Below are positions 45,031 to 54,780 of a DNA stretch of 64,000 nt, one piece after another. Each line of letters opens with the position of its first letter. The first letter of the stretch is position 1. The DNA comes from Alteromonas sp. RKMC-009. Its GTDB lineage: Bacteria; Pseudomonadota; Gammaproteobacteria; Enterobacterales; Alteromonadaceae. The DNA is taken from NCBI RefSeq assembly GCF_003584565.2, contig NZ_CP031010.1, positions 1,116,001 through 1,180,000 on the forward strand. Reading direction: 5' to 3'. The position numbers and the translations under genes are program-made. A model generated the notes under the pieces. It had not been told where the DNA came from and ran no database searches. It saw nothing but the letters and a program-made list of their open reading frames with translations.

Positions 45031-46965
45031 ATGACCCTGAATAAGCAGCTGTGGATTGCCATTCTCACCATTATTGCCATTAACAGTGTGGTGAGCTTTC
45101 TGGTGCTATTTTTCTCTACGCAGAAAAATACTGAGGAACAGTTGTATCTGAAGAACATTGATGATGCGAATTCACTGGCACTGGTGCTGACGCAGGCGGA
45201 GAAATCACCGGCCGGCATTCGCCTCATGTTGTCTGCAAAATTCGATTCAGGGCATTATTCACTCATCCGGCTTGAAGGCACGGACGGGAATGTTATCGAC
45301 GAGATCTACTTTGAGGGGGAAGCGTCAACCGCGCCGGACTGGTTTCAGTCCATGGCGGAACTGACCGTGCCGCCCGGCATTTCCCAGGTGAGTGACGGTT
45401 GGGATCAGTTTGGTACCCTTTATGTTGAAAGTCAGACTGCCTTTGCCATGGATACATTGTGGTCGAAGTTTAAAAGCTTTGTGATGAGTATCGTGATCCT
45501 CACTGTAGGGATCGGGATAATCGGCTCCCTCATTTTACGTGTCATCCTGAAACCGTTGGGGACTATTGTCGACCAGGCCAACAGTTTTTCAGAGAGGAAA
45601 TTTATAAAAATTGCGCTGCCCTGGACCGCCGACTTTGCCCGGGTGGTAAATGCCATGAACTCGCTGGCCGACCGCTTTAAAGCAAACCTCGTAGAGAACA
45701 ACCGCCGGCTTGAACTTGCCAGGGAACGGGAGCAGCATGACCCGGTGACGAATATTCCTAATATCAATGCCTTCTTTACACTACTGGAATCTCAACTGAG
45801 ATTTCGTGATAAAGATGGTCAGAACGTGCTGCTCATGCACAGCCTGATGAAAGACAAAGGCGATATTCAGGCGTTTGCGCCGGAGATATTTAATCAGTTC
45901 GTAAAAGAGTTTGCTGACAGGCTGGACGGCTTCTACCGTGAACACAGTGAGCTTTACACCGACTTCCGCATGGCCCGAATCAATGAAACAGATATTTGTG
46001 TATTGCTGACAGAGTGCCGTGATCTGGAAGGGATTCAGGAAGTGTTTATGGAAGACAATCCGCTGGAGCACAGTCCGGATTTTGCCGATCTGAATATTCA
46101 CTGCGTCACCGCCGGCGTTTACATACGGGCCGATGAAGCGAGTTACGAACTGCTCGACCGGGTCGACGGATTACTGGAAGAAGTGCAGGAAAGTGAAACC
46201 GTGTTCGGTTTTAATCTGCAGCCTTTACCGGAAACGCACTATCGCTGTGACAGTAAAGAAAAATGGCAAAAAGATTTCGATATCGCCAGTCAGTCTGCCG
46301 AACTGATGACGGTGAGCGTTCATACCCATAGCGGTAAGACCATGCATTATCAGGCTTTCATGCTGTACAAAGACGGCGATGAAATGCGAGGATTCGGACG
46401 TTTTACTGAAGCGGCCCGCCGCTTTGGTACGGTAGATAAAATCGATCTTCTGGCTCTGAAGAAAGCGCTGGCATGGCTGAAAGATAATCCCGAAAAATGC
46501 TGCGCGGTGCTGCTTTATCAGGAAACAATCCTGGATACGTTTAACAGATCACAACTGGAAGATTTATTAAAAGCGAATCAGGATGTGATCACCCGGTTAT
46601 CGCTGGAGTTGCGGGAGCACACAGCTGCAAACCATCCTAAATCCTTCCGTCAGTTCTGTGAGCTGGCTGATTATTTCAAAGTGGATACCGGGCTCAAAAG
46701 AGTGGGAGAAAGCTTTTCGAAGGTGGCCGATGTGCATGAATTTGGCCTTAAATACCTGAAGATTGACAGTACTTACGTGTATGACGTGGTGAACAACCGC
46801 TCAAATCAGGTCTACCTGAATGGTCTTGCCGATCTTGCCCACTCCCTGGGAATGGCGGTGATTGCCGATGGCGTAGTATCTGAAAAAGACGAGGAAGTTC
46901 TGCTGTCTATCGGTTTCGACGGTGTGGCGCGGCTAAACATTGACGATCAGGTTGCAGTAAAGTGA
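45031..46965 (+). CDS. lapD: LapD-like c-di-GMP receptor
   Basis: A 644-residue inner-membrane protein. A first transmembrane segment (about 8-28) and a periplasmic LapD/MoxY-type domain with the SDGWDQFGTLYVESQT motif (residues about 118-135) precede a second segment (about 148-172) and a HAMP domain. A degenerate GGDEF domain follows (ARINETDICVLL where GGDEF is expected). The final EAL domain is also degenerate (YQAFMLYK for EAL), so it should bind but not make or cut c-di-GMP. In Pseudomonas, LapD bound to c-di-GMP holds LapG. Its position before lapG supports the same role. Confidence 0.93.
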   Translation: MTLNKQLWIAILTIIAINSVVSFLVLFFSTQKNTEEQLYLKNIDDANSLALVLTQAEKSPAGIRLMLSAKFDSGHYSLIRLEGTDGNVIDEIYFEGEASTAPDWFQSMAELTVPPGISQVSDGWDQFGTLYVESQTAFAMDTLWSKFKSFVMSIVILTVGIGIIGSLILRVILKPLGTIVDQANSFSERKFIKIALPWTADFARVVNAMNSLADRFKANLVENNRRLELAREREQHDPVTNIPNINAFFTLLESQLRFRDKDGQNVLLMHSLMKDKGDIQAFAPEIFNQFVKEFADRLDGFYREHSELYTDFRMARINETDICVLLTECRDLEGIQEVFMEDNPLEHSPDFADLNIHCVTAGVYIRADEASYELLDRVDGLLEEVQESETVFGFNLQPLPETHYRCDSKEKWQKDFDIASQSAELMTVSVHTHSGKTMHYQAFMLYKDGDEMRGFGRFTEAARRFGTVDKIDLLALKKALAWLKDNPEKCCAVLLYQETILDTFNRSQLEDLLKANQDVITRLSLELREHTAANHPKSFRQFCELADYFKVDTGLKRVGESFSKVADVHEFGLKYLKIDSTYVYDVVNNRSNQVYLNGLADLAHSLGMAVIADGVVSEKDEEVLLSIGFDGVARLNIDDQVAVK

Positions 46966-47020
46966 CAAACTCGCCGTACGTGGTACAGTACATGCTCAGT
47001 CTTTATCAGGGTAAGTAGTT

Positions 47021-47749
47021 GTGCTCCTGTTGAAACAGCCATTCTTTCAGGGTAACCCCATATCATTCAGTCAGCGTCGGCTGTGCATTATGGTGATTGC
47101 CTGTTTCCTGCTGACAAACGCATTTGTTACCCGCGCATTTGTCGATATTAACTTTGGCAAATTCTGGCAGGCCGTCGCCAGACATGGCGGTAAAGTCGAT
47201 GCGGGCCGTCAGGCGGGTCTGGAAGGCATGTTCAATGAAGCGCAGAATCTGCCGGAGTCGAAGCAGCTTCTTCTGGTTAATGCTTACTTTCGCGATAACG
47301 TAACCTACAAAACCGATGATATCGTCTGGAAGCAAAGCGATTACTGGGCATCACCGGCAGAGTTTCTGGCTAAAGAACTGGGCGATTGTGAAGATTACGC
47401 TATCGCTAAATATATCTTCCTGCTCAAACTGGGGGTCGCCGAAGAAAAGCTGCGTCTTATCTATGTAAAAGCTAAAGTGGGGGGGCGCCGCAGCACTGTG
47501 ACACAGGCGCACATGGTTCTGGGTTATTATGAAACTCCCACCAGTCAGCCTATGATCCTCGACAGTTTAATTTCAGAAGTGCTGCCCGCACGGCAGCGAA
47601 CAGATCTCATTCCGGTGTTCAGTTTTAACAGTATGGGGATCTGGTCTCCGGGCCAGAAAAAATCATCCGGTTCTCCCTCGGCCAGATTATCCCGGTGGCG
47701 TAACGTGCTGGACAAAATCAGCTCTGAAGGCATCACGGTAACATCCTGA
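47021..47749 (+). CDS. lapG: LapG-like periplasmic cysteine protease
   Basis: A 242-residue transglutaminase-like proteinase with a GTG start. An N-terminal hydrophobic segment (about 22-40) exports it. The catalytic triad is visible: Cys123 in GDCEDYAIAK, His164 in TQAHMVLGYY and Asp181 in ILDSLISEV. Asp122, Glu124 and Asp125 match the calcium-binding residues known in LapG. The expected target is the TAAG site at residues 125-128 of the adhesin encoded at 23547-34277. It is the last gene of the row. Confidence 0.94.
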   Translation: MLLLKQPFFQGNPISFSQRRLCIMVIACFLLTNAFVTRAFVDINFGKFWQAVARHGGKVDAGRQAGLEGMFNEAQNLPESKQLLLVNAYFRDNVTYKTDDIVWKQSDYWASPAEFLAKELGDCEDYAIAKYIFLLKLGVAEEKLRLIYVKAKVGGRRSTVTQAHMVLGYYETPTSQPMILDSLISEVLPARQRTDLIPVFSFNSMGIWSPGQKKSSGSPSARLSRWRNVLDKISSEGITVTS

Positions 47750-47862
47750 TCCCGCTTTAGCCTGTACGAATCATCGCCGGTGCCGCGGCGGATTGTTGAC
47801 TCGCCGCGCCGGTGTGGTCAACATAAGGCATGACGTGTCTCTGACTTTATATTGTTGTTCTT

Positions 47863-49086
47863 ATGAAAATCCTCCATTCCTCAGACTGGCATCTCGGTCA
47901 GAGCTTTTTTACCCAAAACCGTAAAGACGAACACCAACAGTTTCTCGACTGGCTTTTGCAGGTTGTGGAAGTGCAACAAATCGATGCCATCATCGTTGCC
48001 GGCGATGTGTTTGATACCGGTACGCCACCCAGTTATGCCAGAGAAATGTATAACCGGTTTGTGGTGGCCTTGCAGGCTCACCGCTGTACCCTGATTGTGC
48101 TGGGCGGAAACCATGACTCTGTGTCAGTGCTGAATGAAACACGGGGGCTGCTGTCTTGTCTGAATACCCATGTTATTGCCTCGGTGCTGGAAAACCCCGC
48201 GGATCAGGTGGTAGAACTTAAAGATAAAAACGGCGAAACCGGCGCATTTGTTTGTGCGATCCCGTTCATTCGCCCCAGAGACGTGCTGGTCAGTGCTGCG
48301 GGTCAGTCCACAGATGAGAAGAAACAGCACCTGGGTGATGCAATCAAAGCCCACTACCGGAGTGTGTACGATGTCGCGGCTGAGCGCCGCGAAGCTTCAG
48401 GAAAAGCCGTTCCTGTTATTGCTACAGGCCATCTTACTGCGCTTGGCGTGTCTGCCTCGTCCAGTGTGCGGGATATCTACATCGGTACGCTGGAAGGCTT
48501 CGCCGCCGATGGTTTTCCGCCGGCAGATTATATTGCGCTGGGACACATTCACCGGCCACAGAAAGTGGCTAAATCAGAGCATATCCGCTACAGCGGCTCT
48601 CCTGTTGCTCTCAGTTTTGATGAGCTGGGTACACAAAAGCAGGTGGTGCTGGTGAGTTTTGAGGGCAGCACAACCCCTGTTATCGAAGTCCTTCCTGTAC
48701 CGGTTTTCCAGCCTATGGCAGTTATCCGTGGCGATCTGGATACCATTGAGCAGTCACTGAAAGCGTTCACTGATACGGCAGCAACCACCTGGCTGTGTAT
48801 CGAAGTCACCACGCAGGGGTATTTGTCTGATTTGCACCAGCGTATTCAGGCAATGACAGAAGATAAGCCGGTAGAGGTGCTGCAACTCAGGCGGGTTCAT
48901 GAAAGGGCTGCAGCGTCGTTGACGGCAGAATATGAACAGGATTTGTCAGAACTGTCGCCGGAAGAGGTCTTTGAGCGGCGCTTGCTGTTAATGGATGACG
49001 CCACAGAGGCAGAGGTGAAAGCAGAGTTGCGTACACAGTTTCGTGAAGTAGTATCGGGCCTTGATGCCGGGGAAGCAGCACAATGA
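47863..49086 (+). CDS. sbcD: SbcD nuclease subunit
   Basis: A 407-residue protein, near the 400 of E. coli SbcD. The metallophosphatase motifs are present: SSDWHLGQ, AGDVFDTG, GGNHDS, ATGHL and ALGHIHRPQ. With SbcC it forms the Mre11-Rad50-type complex that opens hairpins and double-strand ends. It overlaps sbcC by 4 bp. Confidence 0.97.
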   Translation: MKILHSSDWHLGQSFFTQNRKDEHQQFLDWLLQVVEVQQIDAIIVAGDVFDTGTPPSYAREMYNRFVVALQAHRCTLIVLGGNHDSVSVLNETRGLLSCLNTHVIASVLENPADQVVELKDKNGETGAFVCAIPFIRPRDVLVSAAGQSTDEKKQHLGDAIKAHYRSVYDVAAERREASGKAVPVIATGHLTALGVSASSSVRDIYIGTLEGFAADGFPPADYIALGHIHRPQKVAKSEHIRYSGSPVALSFDELGTQKQVVLVSFEGSTTPVIEVLPVPVFQPMAVIRGDLDTIEQSLKAFTDTAATTWLCIEVTTQGYLSDLHQRIQAMTEDKPVEVLQLRRVHERAAASLTAEYEQDLSELSPEEVFERRLLLMDDATEAEVKAELRTQFREVVSGLDAGEAAQ

Positions 49087-52000
49087 AAATTTTGACCCTG
49101 CGGCTTAAAAACCTCAATGCGCTCAAAGGTGAGTGGAAGCTGGATTTCACCGGCGCCCCGTTTACGGATAACGGCCTCTTTGCCATCACCGGTGCTACCG
49201 GAGCAGGCAAAACCACCTTACTGGATGCAATCTGTCTGGCGCTTTATCATCAGACGCCCAGGCTTGGGCAACTGTCTGCGTCATCCAATGAAATCATGAC
49301 CCGTGGTACCGGTGACTGTCTGGCTGAAGTTGAGTTTTCTGTTAAGGGCACGGCCTACCGTGCTTTCTGGAGTATGCGGCGGGCACGGGGTAACGCAGAC
49401 GGAAACCTGCAACCGGCGGAAGTGGAACTGGCCGAAGTAAAAAGCGGGAAGGTACTGGCAACACAAATCCGTCCGAAAGCGGAGGAGATAGAGCGGATCA
49501 CCGGTTTAAACTTTGCCCGTTTTACTAAATCCATGATGTTGTCGCAGGGGGACTTTGCAGCCTTCCTGAATGCGCAGGAAAACGAAAGAGCGGAGCTGCT
49601 TGAAGAGCTGACCGGCACCGAAATCTACGGTGAGATTTCCCGCCGCGTTCATGAAAAATATAAAGAAGCTGAACAGGAACTGGCATTGCTGCGGGGAAAC
49701 CGCAATAACATTTCTGTGCTGAGTGAAGAAGAAAGAGCATCGCTGGTTTTGGCACTGGCGCAGGCCGACAATACGCTGAAGGAAGCCCGCGAAGCGTGTG
49801 AACACTGGCAGAGCGGGCTGAACTGGCAGGCCGGTTTTGCACAGCGCTTGTCACAGAAGCAGCAGGCAGAAGCTGCGCTGGCTAAAGCAAAAGATGATCT
49901 CACTGCATTTGCACCGGAGGCAGAAAAACTGCGGCAGGGTGAACTGGCAGAGCAAATTAAACCTGAATATGAGCAACTGCGTGCGGCAGAATCTGAAGTG
50001 CAGACATTGCAGCAGCGCAATGAACTGCTGAAAGAGCAGCAACAGCAAAGTGCACAGCACGCAGAAAGCAGCCTTAAAGAGAAAGACCAGTGCACCGCAG
50101 CCCTGGAAATCGCGGAGCAGGAAGGAAGTGCCCGCATTGCACTTATTCATAACCGCGTGATCCCGCTGGATAACAATATTGCCAGGCTGACTCAGGAAAA
50201 GCGTGAACTTGAATCCGCGCTGGAGCAGCAAAAAGCAATCACTGACAAACTTGCCGCAGATATTGCAGGATATGAGCAGGCGGTAGTAAGCATGCATGAG
50301 CAACTGACTGCGCATAAAAACTACCTGGACGCACATCGGGCCGACAGTGTTTTGCTGACGAAGCTGTCAGGCTGGCGCGGACAAATCAATCAGCTTGGCG
50401 GGCTCACCGCCATTGTGGCGACTTCAGAAGAACAAGCCGTAAAGGCCCGTGAGCAGGTTGACGGGCAGACACATCAGGTTGCACAGGCGGAAAAAGCCCG
50501 CAATGAGGCTATCAATCTTTATAACGACAAGCAGTCTGCTGTGACAAAACAACAGCAGATAGTTAATTCGCTGGCCGCTGAACAAAGCGGGCAGCAGATC
50601 GAACAGGAGTTACTGGCCATAGAACAGTGCTGGGCGCCGCTTAACCGGGCGATGTCGTTACAACAGCAATACCTGAAGTTATGCGGGAAACAATCTGAGC
50701 ACAAAGCTGAACAGGCGAGGCTGCAAAGTGACTACGATGAAGCGGTAAAGCAATGTGGCCTCATGCGCGAAGAATTTGTTGCCCTCAGGCAGTCTTTAAA
50801 GGATGTCACGTTACTGCTGAAACAAGAGGAGCAACTGGCAGAGTTCCGGATGCAACTGACTGACGGCGAGGCGTGTCCGCTATGCGGCTCATTGTCTCAT
50901 CCTGCCTCCGGGGAGGTCGCACTGGACGTGTCTGCTACTTTAACCCGCAAGCATGAACTGGAAGCACGCCTTAAAGAGGCGGAGAGTCGTGGCATTGCGC
51001 AAAACGAGCTTTGCGAGAGATTAAGGCTCGGACTGGAACAGAACACGCAGGCGCTGGAAAAAGCTATACAAGATTCAGATGACATTGCCGCACAGTGGGA
51101 AACCATATCACAGGAAGCCGGTGTTTCAGTTTCTCTGAATGATGAAACCGGACTGACTCAATATGAGCAGCAGCAAAAAAATCGGGGGGCAGTGCTGCGG
51201 GAACAGCGAAGCAGAGCAAATCTTGAGAAGGAAAAGCTTGCTGCACTCACCACAGAACTCAACGAGCTGCAACGGCAGGTAAGTCATGGTGAAAATCAGG
51301 TAGCACTCGCCGCTGAACGGTTGGCCCAATATCAGAAGCAGGCTGGTGACACACAAAGTGCACTTAAAAGCGCACAACAACAATGTGCTGCGCTGCACAA
51401 TGCCATAGCGAAAGAAACCGCTGACGCCGGACATCCGTTACCGTCATCGGGTTTTGAAGCCTGGCTGGAAAGTCTGGAGGAGAAAGCGCAGCAATGGGCA
51501 GATACCAAAGAGCAGGTGACTGCCCTTGAGCAGCAGGCATCTCAGCAGGCGGTGTATCGTGAAAATGCACAGCAAAACTGGCAGGCAGCAAAAGCGCAGG
51601 CCGGTAAGCTGAGTACTGCATTTAACGCTTTATGTGACACCCTTACTCAGCATCAAACCGAACGCCATGCTCTGGCCGGTACAACTCCGTCGCAAACAGC
51701 CATCACGGAAGCGGAACAGCGCATCGCGCAGGCAAAGCAGGTAGCACAGCAGGCACAGGAGCGGGCAACGGCCGCAAAGGAGCGCCATACCGGCATCACA
51801 TCTTCATTAAACGCTGCTGTTGAAGCGCTGGGAGCCGCGCAGCAAAAGACGGAAGAGTTATCTGAACGCTGGCAAATGCAGCGCAACCGGGCCGGTTTTG
51901 ACAGCGATACAGATTTTCAAAATGCGTTACTTACACCCGGAGTACGTGATCAGCTCAGCCGTGAGAAGCAAACCCTGGAAGCTGCAACTCAACGTCATTC

Positions 52001-52775
52001 GGCGTTATTTGAAAGCGCCTGTACCCAGTACAACAGCTGGCTCAATGATGAACAGGCAGCACTGTGGCAACAGGCTGACGGCGATGAGTTGCAGAGTAAA
52101 TATCAGCAGGCCAATGAAGAACGGGATCGCATTCTCACCCGACGGGGAGAACTGGCTGCCAGATGTCAGGCTGATGATGAGCAGCGTGAGAAATTGCACA
52201 GTTTGTCAGAAGGTATAGCGGAAAAAGAACAGGCGTTTGAGATCACATCTGCCCTGCACGGACTAATCGGTTCCGCCACCGGTGATAAATTCCGTAAATT
52301 TGCACAAGGCCTGACGCTGGATAATCTCATTGTACTGGCGAACCGTCAGTTACAACGTCTGCATGGCCGCTACAGGTTGCAGCGAAAGCAGGCGGACGGT
52401 CTGGCTATTCTGGTAGTGGATACCTGGCAGGGCGATATCGCCAGAGACACCCGGACTTTATCCGGTGGCGAGAGCTTTCTGGTCAGTTTGTCGCTGGCAC
52501 TGGCGCTGTCTGATCTTGTCAGTCATAAAACCAGCATTGATTCGCTGTTTCTGGACGAAGGGTTTGGTACGCTGGATGCTCAAACACTTGATATTGCACT
52601 GGATGCGCTGGATAACTTAAACGCCTCCGGCAAAATGATTGGCGTGATCAGCCATATCGAAGCGATGAAAGAACGGATCCCGGTACAGATCAGGGTGAAT
52701 AAGCGAAGTGGCCTCGGGATCAGCGAGCTGGATAAAAGCTTCCGCTTCTCCCCTGAAGCGCCTCTTGCCGGATAG
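49083..52775 (+). CDS. sbcC: SbcC ATPase subunit
   Basis: A 1230-residue SMC/Rad50-like protein, longer than the 1048 of E. coli because of the coiled coil. Walker A is GATGAGKTTLLDA near residue 38. The zinc hook is CPLC near 598, between two long coiled-coil arms. The signature LSGGESFLVSLSLALALSD and Walker B LFLDEGFGTLD are near the C-terminus. It pairs with SbcD. A short 22-bp gap separates it from the convergent ROK gene. Confidence 0.97.
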   Translation: MKILTLRLKNLNALKGEWKLDFTGAPFTDNGLFAITGATGAGKTTLLDAICLALYHQTPRLGQLSASSNEIMTRGTGDCLAEVEFSVKGTAYRAFWSMRRARGNADGNLQPAEVELAEVKSGKVLATQIRPKAEEIERITGLNFARFTKSMMLSQGDFAAFLNAQENERAELLEELTGTEIYGEISRRVHEKYKEAEQELALLRGNRNNISVLSEEERASLVLALAQADNTLKEAREACEHWQSGLNWQAGFAQRLSQKQQAEAALAKAKDDLTAFAPEAEKLRQGELAEQIKPEYEQLRAAESEVQTLQQRNELLKEQQQQSAQHAESSLKEKDQCTAALEIAEQEGSARIALIHNRVIPLDNNIARLTQEKRELESALEQQKAITDKLAADIAGYEQAVVSMHEQLTAHKNYLDAHRADSVLLTKLSGWRGQINQLGGLTAIVATSEEQAVKAREQVDGQTHQVAQAEKARNEAINLYNDKQSAVTKQQQIVNSLAAEQSGQQIEQELLAIEQCWAPLNRAMSLQQQYLKLCGKQSEHKAEQARLQSDYDEAVKQCGLMREEFVALRQSLKDVTLLLKQEEQLAEFRMQLTDGEACPLCGSLSHPASGEVALDVSATLTRKHELEARLKEAESRGIAQNELCERLRLGLEQNTQALEKAIQDSDDIAAQWETISQEAGVSVSLNDETGLTQYEQQQKNRGAVLREQRSRANLEKEKLAALTTELNELQRQVSHGENQVALAAERLAQYQKQAGDTQSALKSAQQQCAALHNAIAKETADAGHPLPSSGFEAWLESLEEKAQQWADTKEQVTALEQQASQQAVYRENAQQNWQAAKAQAGKLSTAFNALCDTLTQHQTERHALAGTTPSQTAITEAEQRIAQAKQVAQQAQERATAAKERHTGITSSLNAAVEALGAAQQKTEELSERWQMQRNRAGFDSDTDFQNALLTPGVRDQLSREKQTLEAATQRHSALFESACTQYNSWLNDEQAALWQQADGDELQSKYQQANEERDRILTRRGELAARCQADDEQREKLHSLSEGIAEKEQAFEITSALHGLIGSATGDKFRKFAQGLTLDNLIVLANRQLQRLHGRYRLQRKQADGLAILVVDTWQGDIARDTRTLSGGESFLVSLSLALALSDLVSHKTSIDSLFLDEGFGTLDAQTLDIALDALDNLNASGKMIGVISHIEAMKERIPVQIRVNKRSGLGISELDKSFRFSPEAPLAG

Positions 52776-52797
52776 TAAAATCCGGTCTGAGACTGTG

Positions 52798-53958
52798 CTA
52801 TTCAGGATGCTGTATCAGCCCCAGTGAAGCCAGTGCCAGTTCATGGGCGCCGGCTGATGCACCGCAGAGCGGGGCGGTATCCGGCATTGCGCTGGCAATG
52901 ACCCTGGTCGGCATCAGTGTTCTTTGTGGAATTGTGTCTTTCAGTGTTTTCATAAAGGCATCGTGACGGGAAAGCGGACCACCAATCACTATGAGATCCG
53001 GATTAACCAGAATACCCGCGTTAGAAATCACGTGGATAATTTTATCCATAGCCGGATGATCGTACAAAGAACGGTTTTCCAGTAAGGCCTTACCCAGCTG
53101 GTTCTCTACCACGTAATCCTGGAGGTTCTTCGAACCGTCCACTTTAAAATAGCCTACTTCGCCGGCAATACCTGAACTACCGCGGATAAGGTGCCCGTTG
53201 ATATAAATGCCGGCACCGATCCCCCGGCCAAAATAAAAGAACATGAAGTTCTTCTCGCCAATAGCATTACCCTGCGAACGTTCCGCCATGGTTGCCCAGT
53301 TCACGTCGTTATCAATGGTAATGGGGCAATGGAACATACTGGCAAACAGGGAGGGAAAATTAATATCGTGGGCGAGGGGGAAAGGGGCACCGTGCAGAGG
53401 CAATACCTGGCCCGTTTCTGAATTCACCGGGTCGGCAATAGAAATGCCGATGGCGAGGACTGCGCTTTTCGTTCGTGCCACCATGTCTTCAGCCATGGTG
53501 GTCAGCTTCTGGAAAAAGGCTTCGCTGCTGTCTATGCGTGTGGACGGCACGTGTGCGGCTTCTACATCGTAGTCGGGGATGGCGTGGCCATTAAGCGCGG
53601 CTAATTTGAACTGTTCTTCTGCAACAATATTTTCAGCCAGGTCGGTCAGGCGCATCTGAATGTGCTGACTGTCCAGGGCAACAGACAAGGTAACACCCCG
53701 GTTAGCATTAATCTCATAAAGAATACCTGCACGGCCCTGTTTATTCTGGGTTTTCTTTTTCGTTTCATTGACCAGAGACTGGCCCTGCAAACGTCCTGCA
53801 GCCTCTGAAATAGTGGGGCGGGAAATGCCAGTAAGCTGAGAGATGGCTGCTCTGCTCATGGGGCCATTTTCGCGAAGACAGCGAAAAAACTGTCTGTCTG
53901 TGTCCAGTGCCAGGCCTTGCTGTTGGAGACGCTGACTCGATTGCTTGTGTACGGGCAT
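52798..53958 (-). CDS. ROK-family transcriptional regulator without the zinc motif
   Basis: A 386-residue protein. An N-terminal winged helix-turn-helix (residues about 22-75, SRAAISQLTGISRPTISEAAGRL) is followed by a ROK sugar-kinase-like domain (IGISIADPV, ITIDNDVNWATMAE, GIGAGIYINGHLIRG). The usual zinc motif with its GEIGH histidine and CxCGxxGC cysteines is missing: the region reads GEVGYFKVDGSKNLQDYVV. It is divergent from the TonB receptor gene and probably controls it in response to a sugar or a similar ligand. Confidence 0.9.
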   Translation of the reverse strand: MPVHKQSSQRLQQQGLALDTDRQFFRCLRENGPMSRAAISQLTGISRPTISEAAGRLQGQSLVNETKKKTQNKQGRAGILYEINANRGVTLSVALDSQHIQMRLTDLAENIVAEEQFKLAALNGHAIPDYDVEAAHVPSTRIDSSEAFFQKLTTMAEDMVARTKSAVLAIGISIADPVNSETGQVLPLHGAPFPLAHDINFPSLFASMFHCPITIDNDVNWATMAERSQGNAIGEKNFMFFYFGRGIGAGIYINGHLIRGSSGIAGEVGYFKVDGSKNLQDYVVENQLGKALLENRSLYDHPAMDKIIHVISNAGILVNPDLIVIGGPLSRHDAFMKTLKDTIPQRTLMPTRVIASAMPDTAPLCGASAGAHELALASLGLIQHPE

Positions 53959-54518
53959 AGTATTTTTGTTATGGAACAGCTCGCGCTGTTTTATCCTGTT
54001 GTTGAATAATTGTTAACGGTAAAGGGACTTAAAAAGTCGTTTTCGTGACACACATTGTTAAAACCAGATCGCTGTTAAAGAGTCTTCTGCACTAAAAAAG
54101 TTCAGGGTTTACCGTTGTTTGTTTTTTGTTCTTTTTTGCAATAATTCGGGCTTTACGGAACTTTCTGGTTTCTTTACATTTGTGTGACAGCAAAGTCAGT
54201 TTTATTATTGTTTTTTGCTTTGCACCATTCCCTTTTCAGGGGCCTCTATCATCTTCAGGTTATATTCTCTATAACTAATGCTTATATTTTTCCTTTATTT
54301 TTCATAGCGAATTTTCAGCCTTTCCAAACAGTGACTTATCATAAAAATTTAATATGACCAATCCTTGCACTCCGGACAGTTGTCACCTTTACTTAACCTG
54401 TATTTGTAAATAAAAAGTGCCTGACAGGCCATTTATTCTAATCAGATACAGATAGTAAAATCTGCATTTACCCGCTCATTTAAGACTAAAGAATACTTCA
54501 ATTTCAAGAAAAAGGTTA

Positions 54519-54543
54519 ATTTTGTTAGGCAGCCTAACAAAAT
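54519..54543. promoter_or_regulatory. 25-bp perfect palindrome, candidate ROK operator
   Basis: Arms ATTTTGTTAGGC (54519-54530) and GCCTAACAAAAT (54532-54543) around a single central A. It ends 2 bp before a candidate -35 box. Its place in front of the receptor, divergent from the ROK gene, makes it the best operator candidate. Confidence 0.7.
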
Positions 54544-54545
54544 AC

Positions 54546-54575
54546 TTGCAATTGCTTCACAAGGCGGGATATAAC
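54546..54575 (+). promoter_or_regulatory. Candidate sigma70 promoter of the TonB receptor operon
   Basis: TTGCAA (54546-54551), an 18-bp spacer, then TATAAC (54570-54575). The match is moderate; the neighbouring palindromes support it. Confidence 0.45.
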
Positions 54576-54611
54576 TACACCGTTACAATTCGTTAACGTT
54601 AAATGGCGACT

Positions 54612-54625
54612 TGTAACGCGTTACA
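54612..54625. promoter_or_regulatory. 14-bp palindrome TGTAACGCGTTACA
   Basis: A perfect palindrome with a central CG, about 30 bp after the expected transcription start, of the size and symmetry of LacI-family operators. A related TTAACGTTAA lies at 54593-54602. It suggests a second regulator encoded elsewhere. Confidence 0.5.
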
Positions 54626-54780
54626 TTGTGAGAATGGGATCACAACGTAACGGTTTGCACAGCGAGTGCGTGATGGGGTTGAGTGAACTGATTGACCAGT
54701 GTTTTATGCGCGGTAGTCATCCTCCTCATAAGGGACACGCACTTTAATTCACGTGTGAAAACTCAACTGGAAACCAAACT

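Larger units (their letters stand above)
53959..54780. other. 822-bp control region between ROK gene and TonB receptor
   Basis: No gene is seen. The part near 54000-54480 is AT-rich without a clear signal. The last 260 bp hold a 25-bp palindrome, a sigma70-like promoter and a 14-bp palindrome, annotated separately. The receptor leader would be about 200 nt long. Confidence 0.6.
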
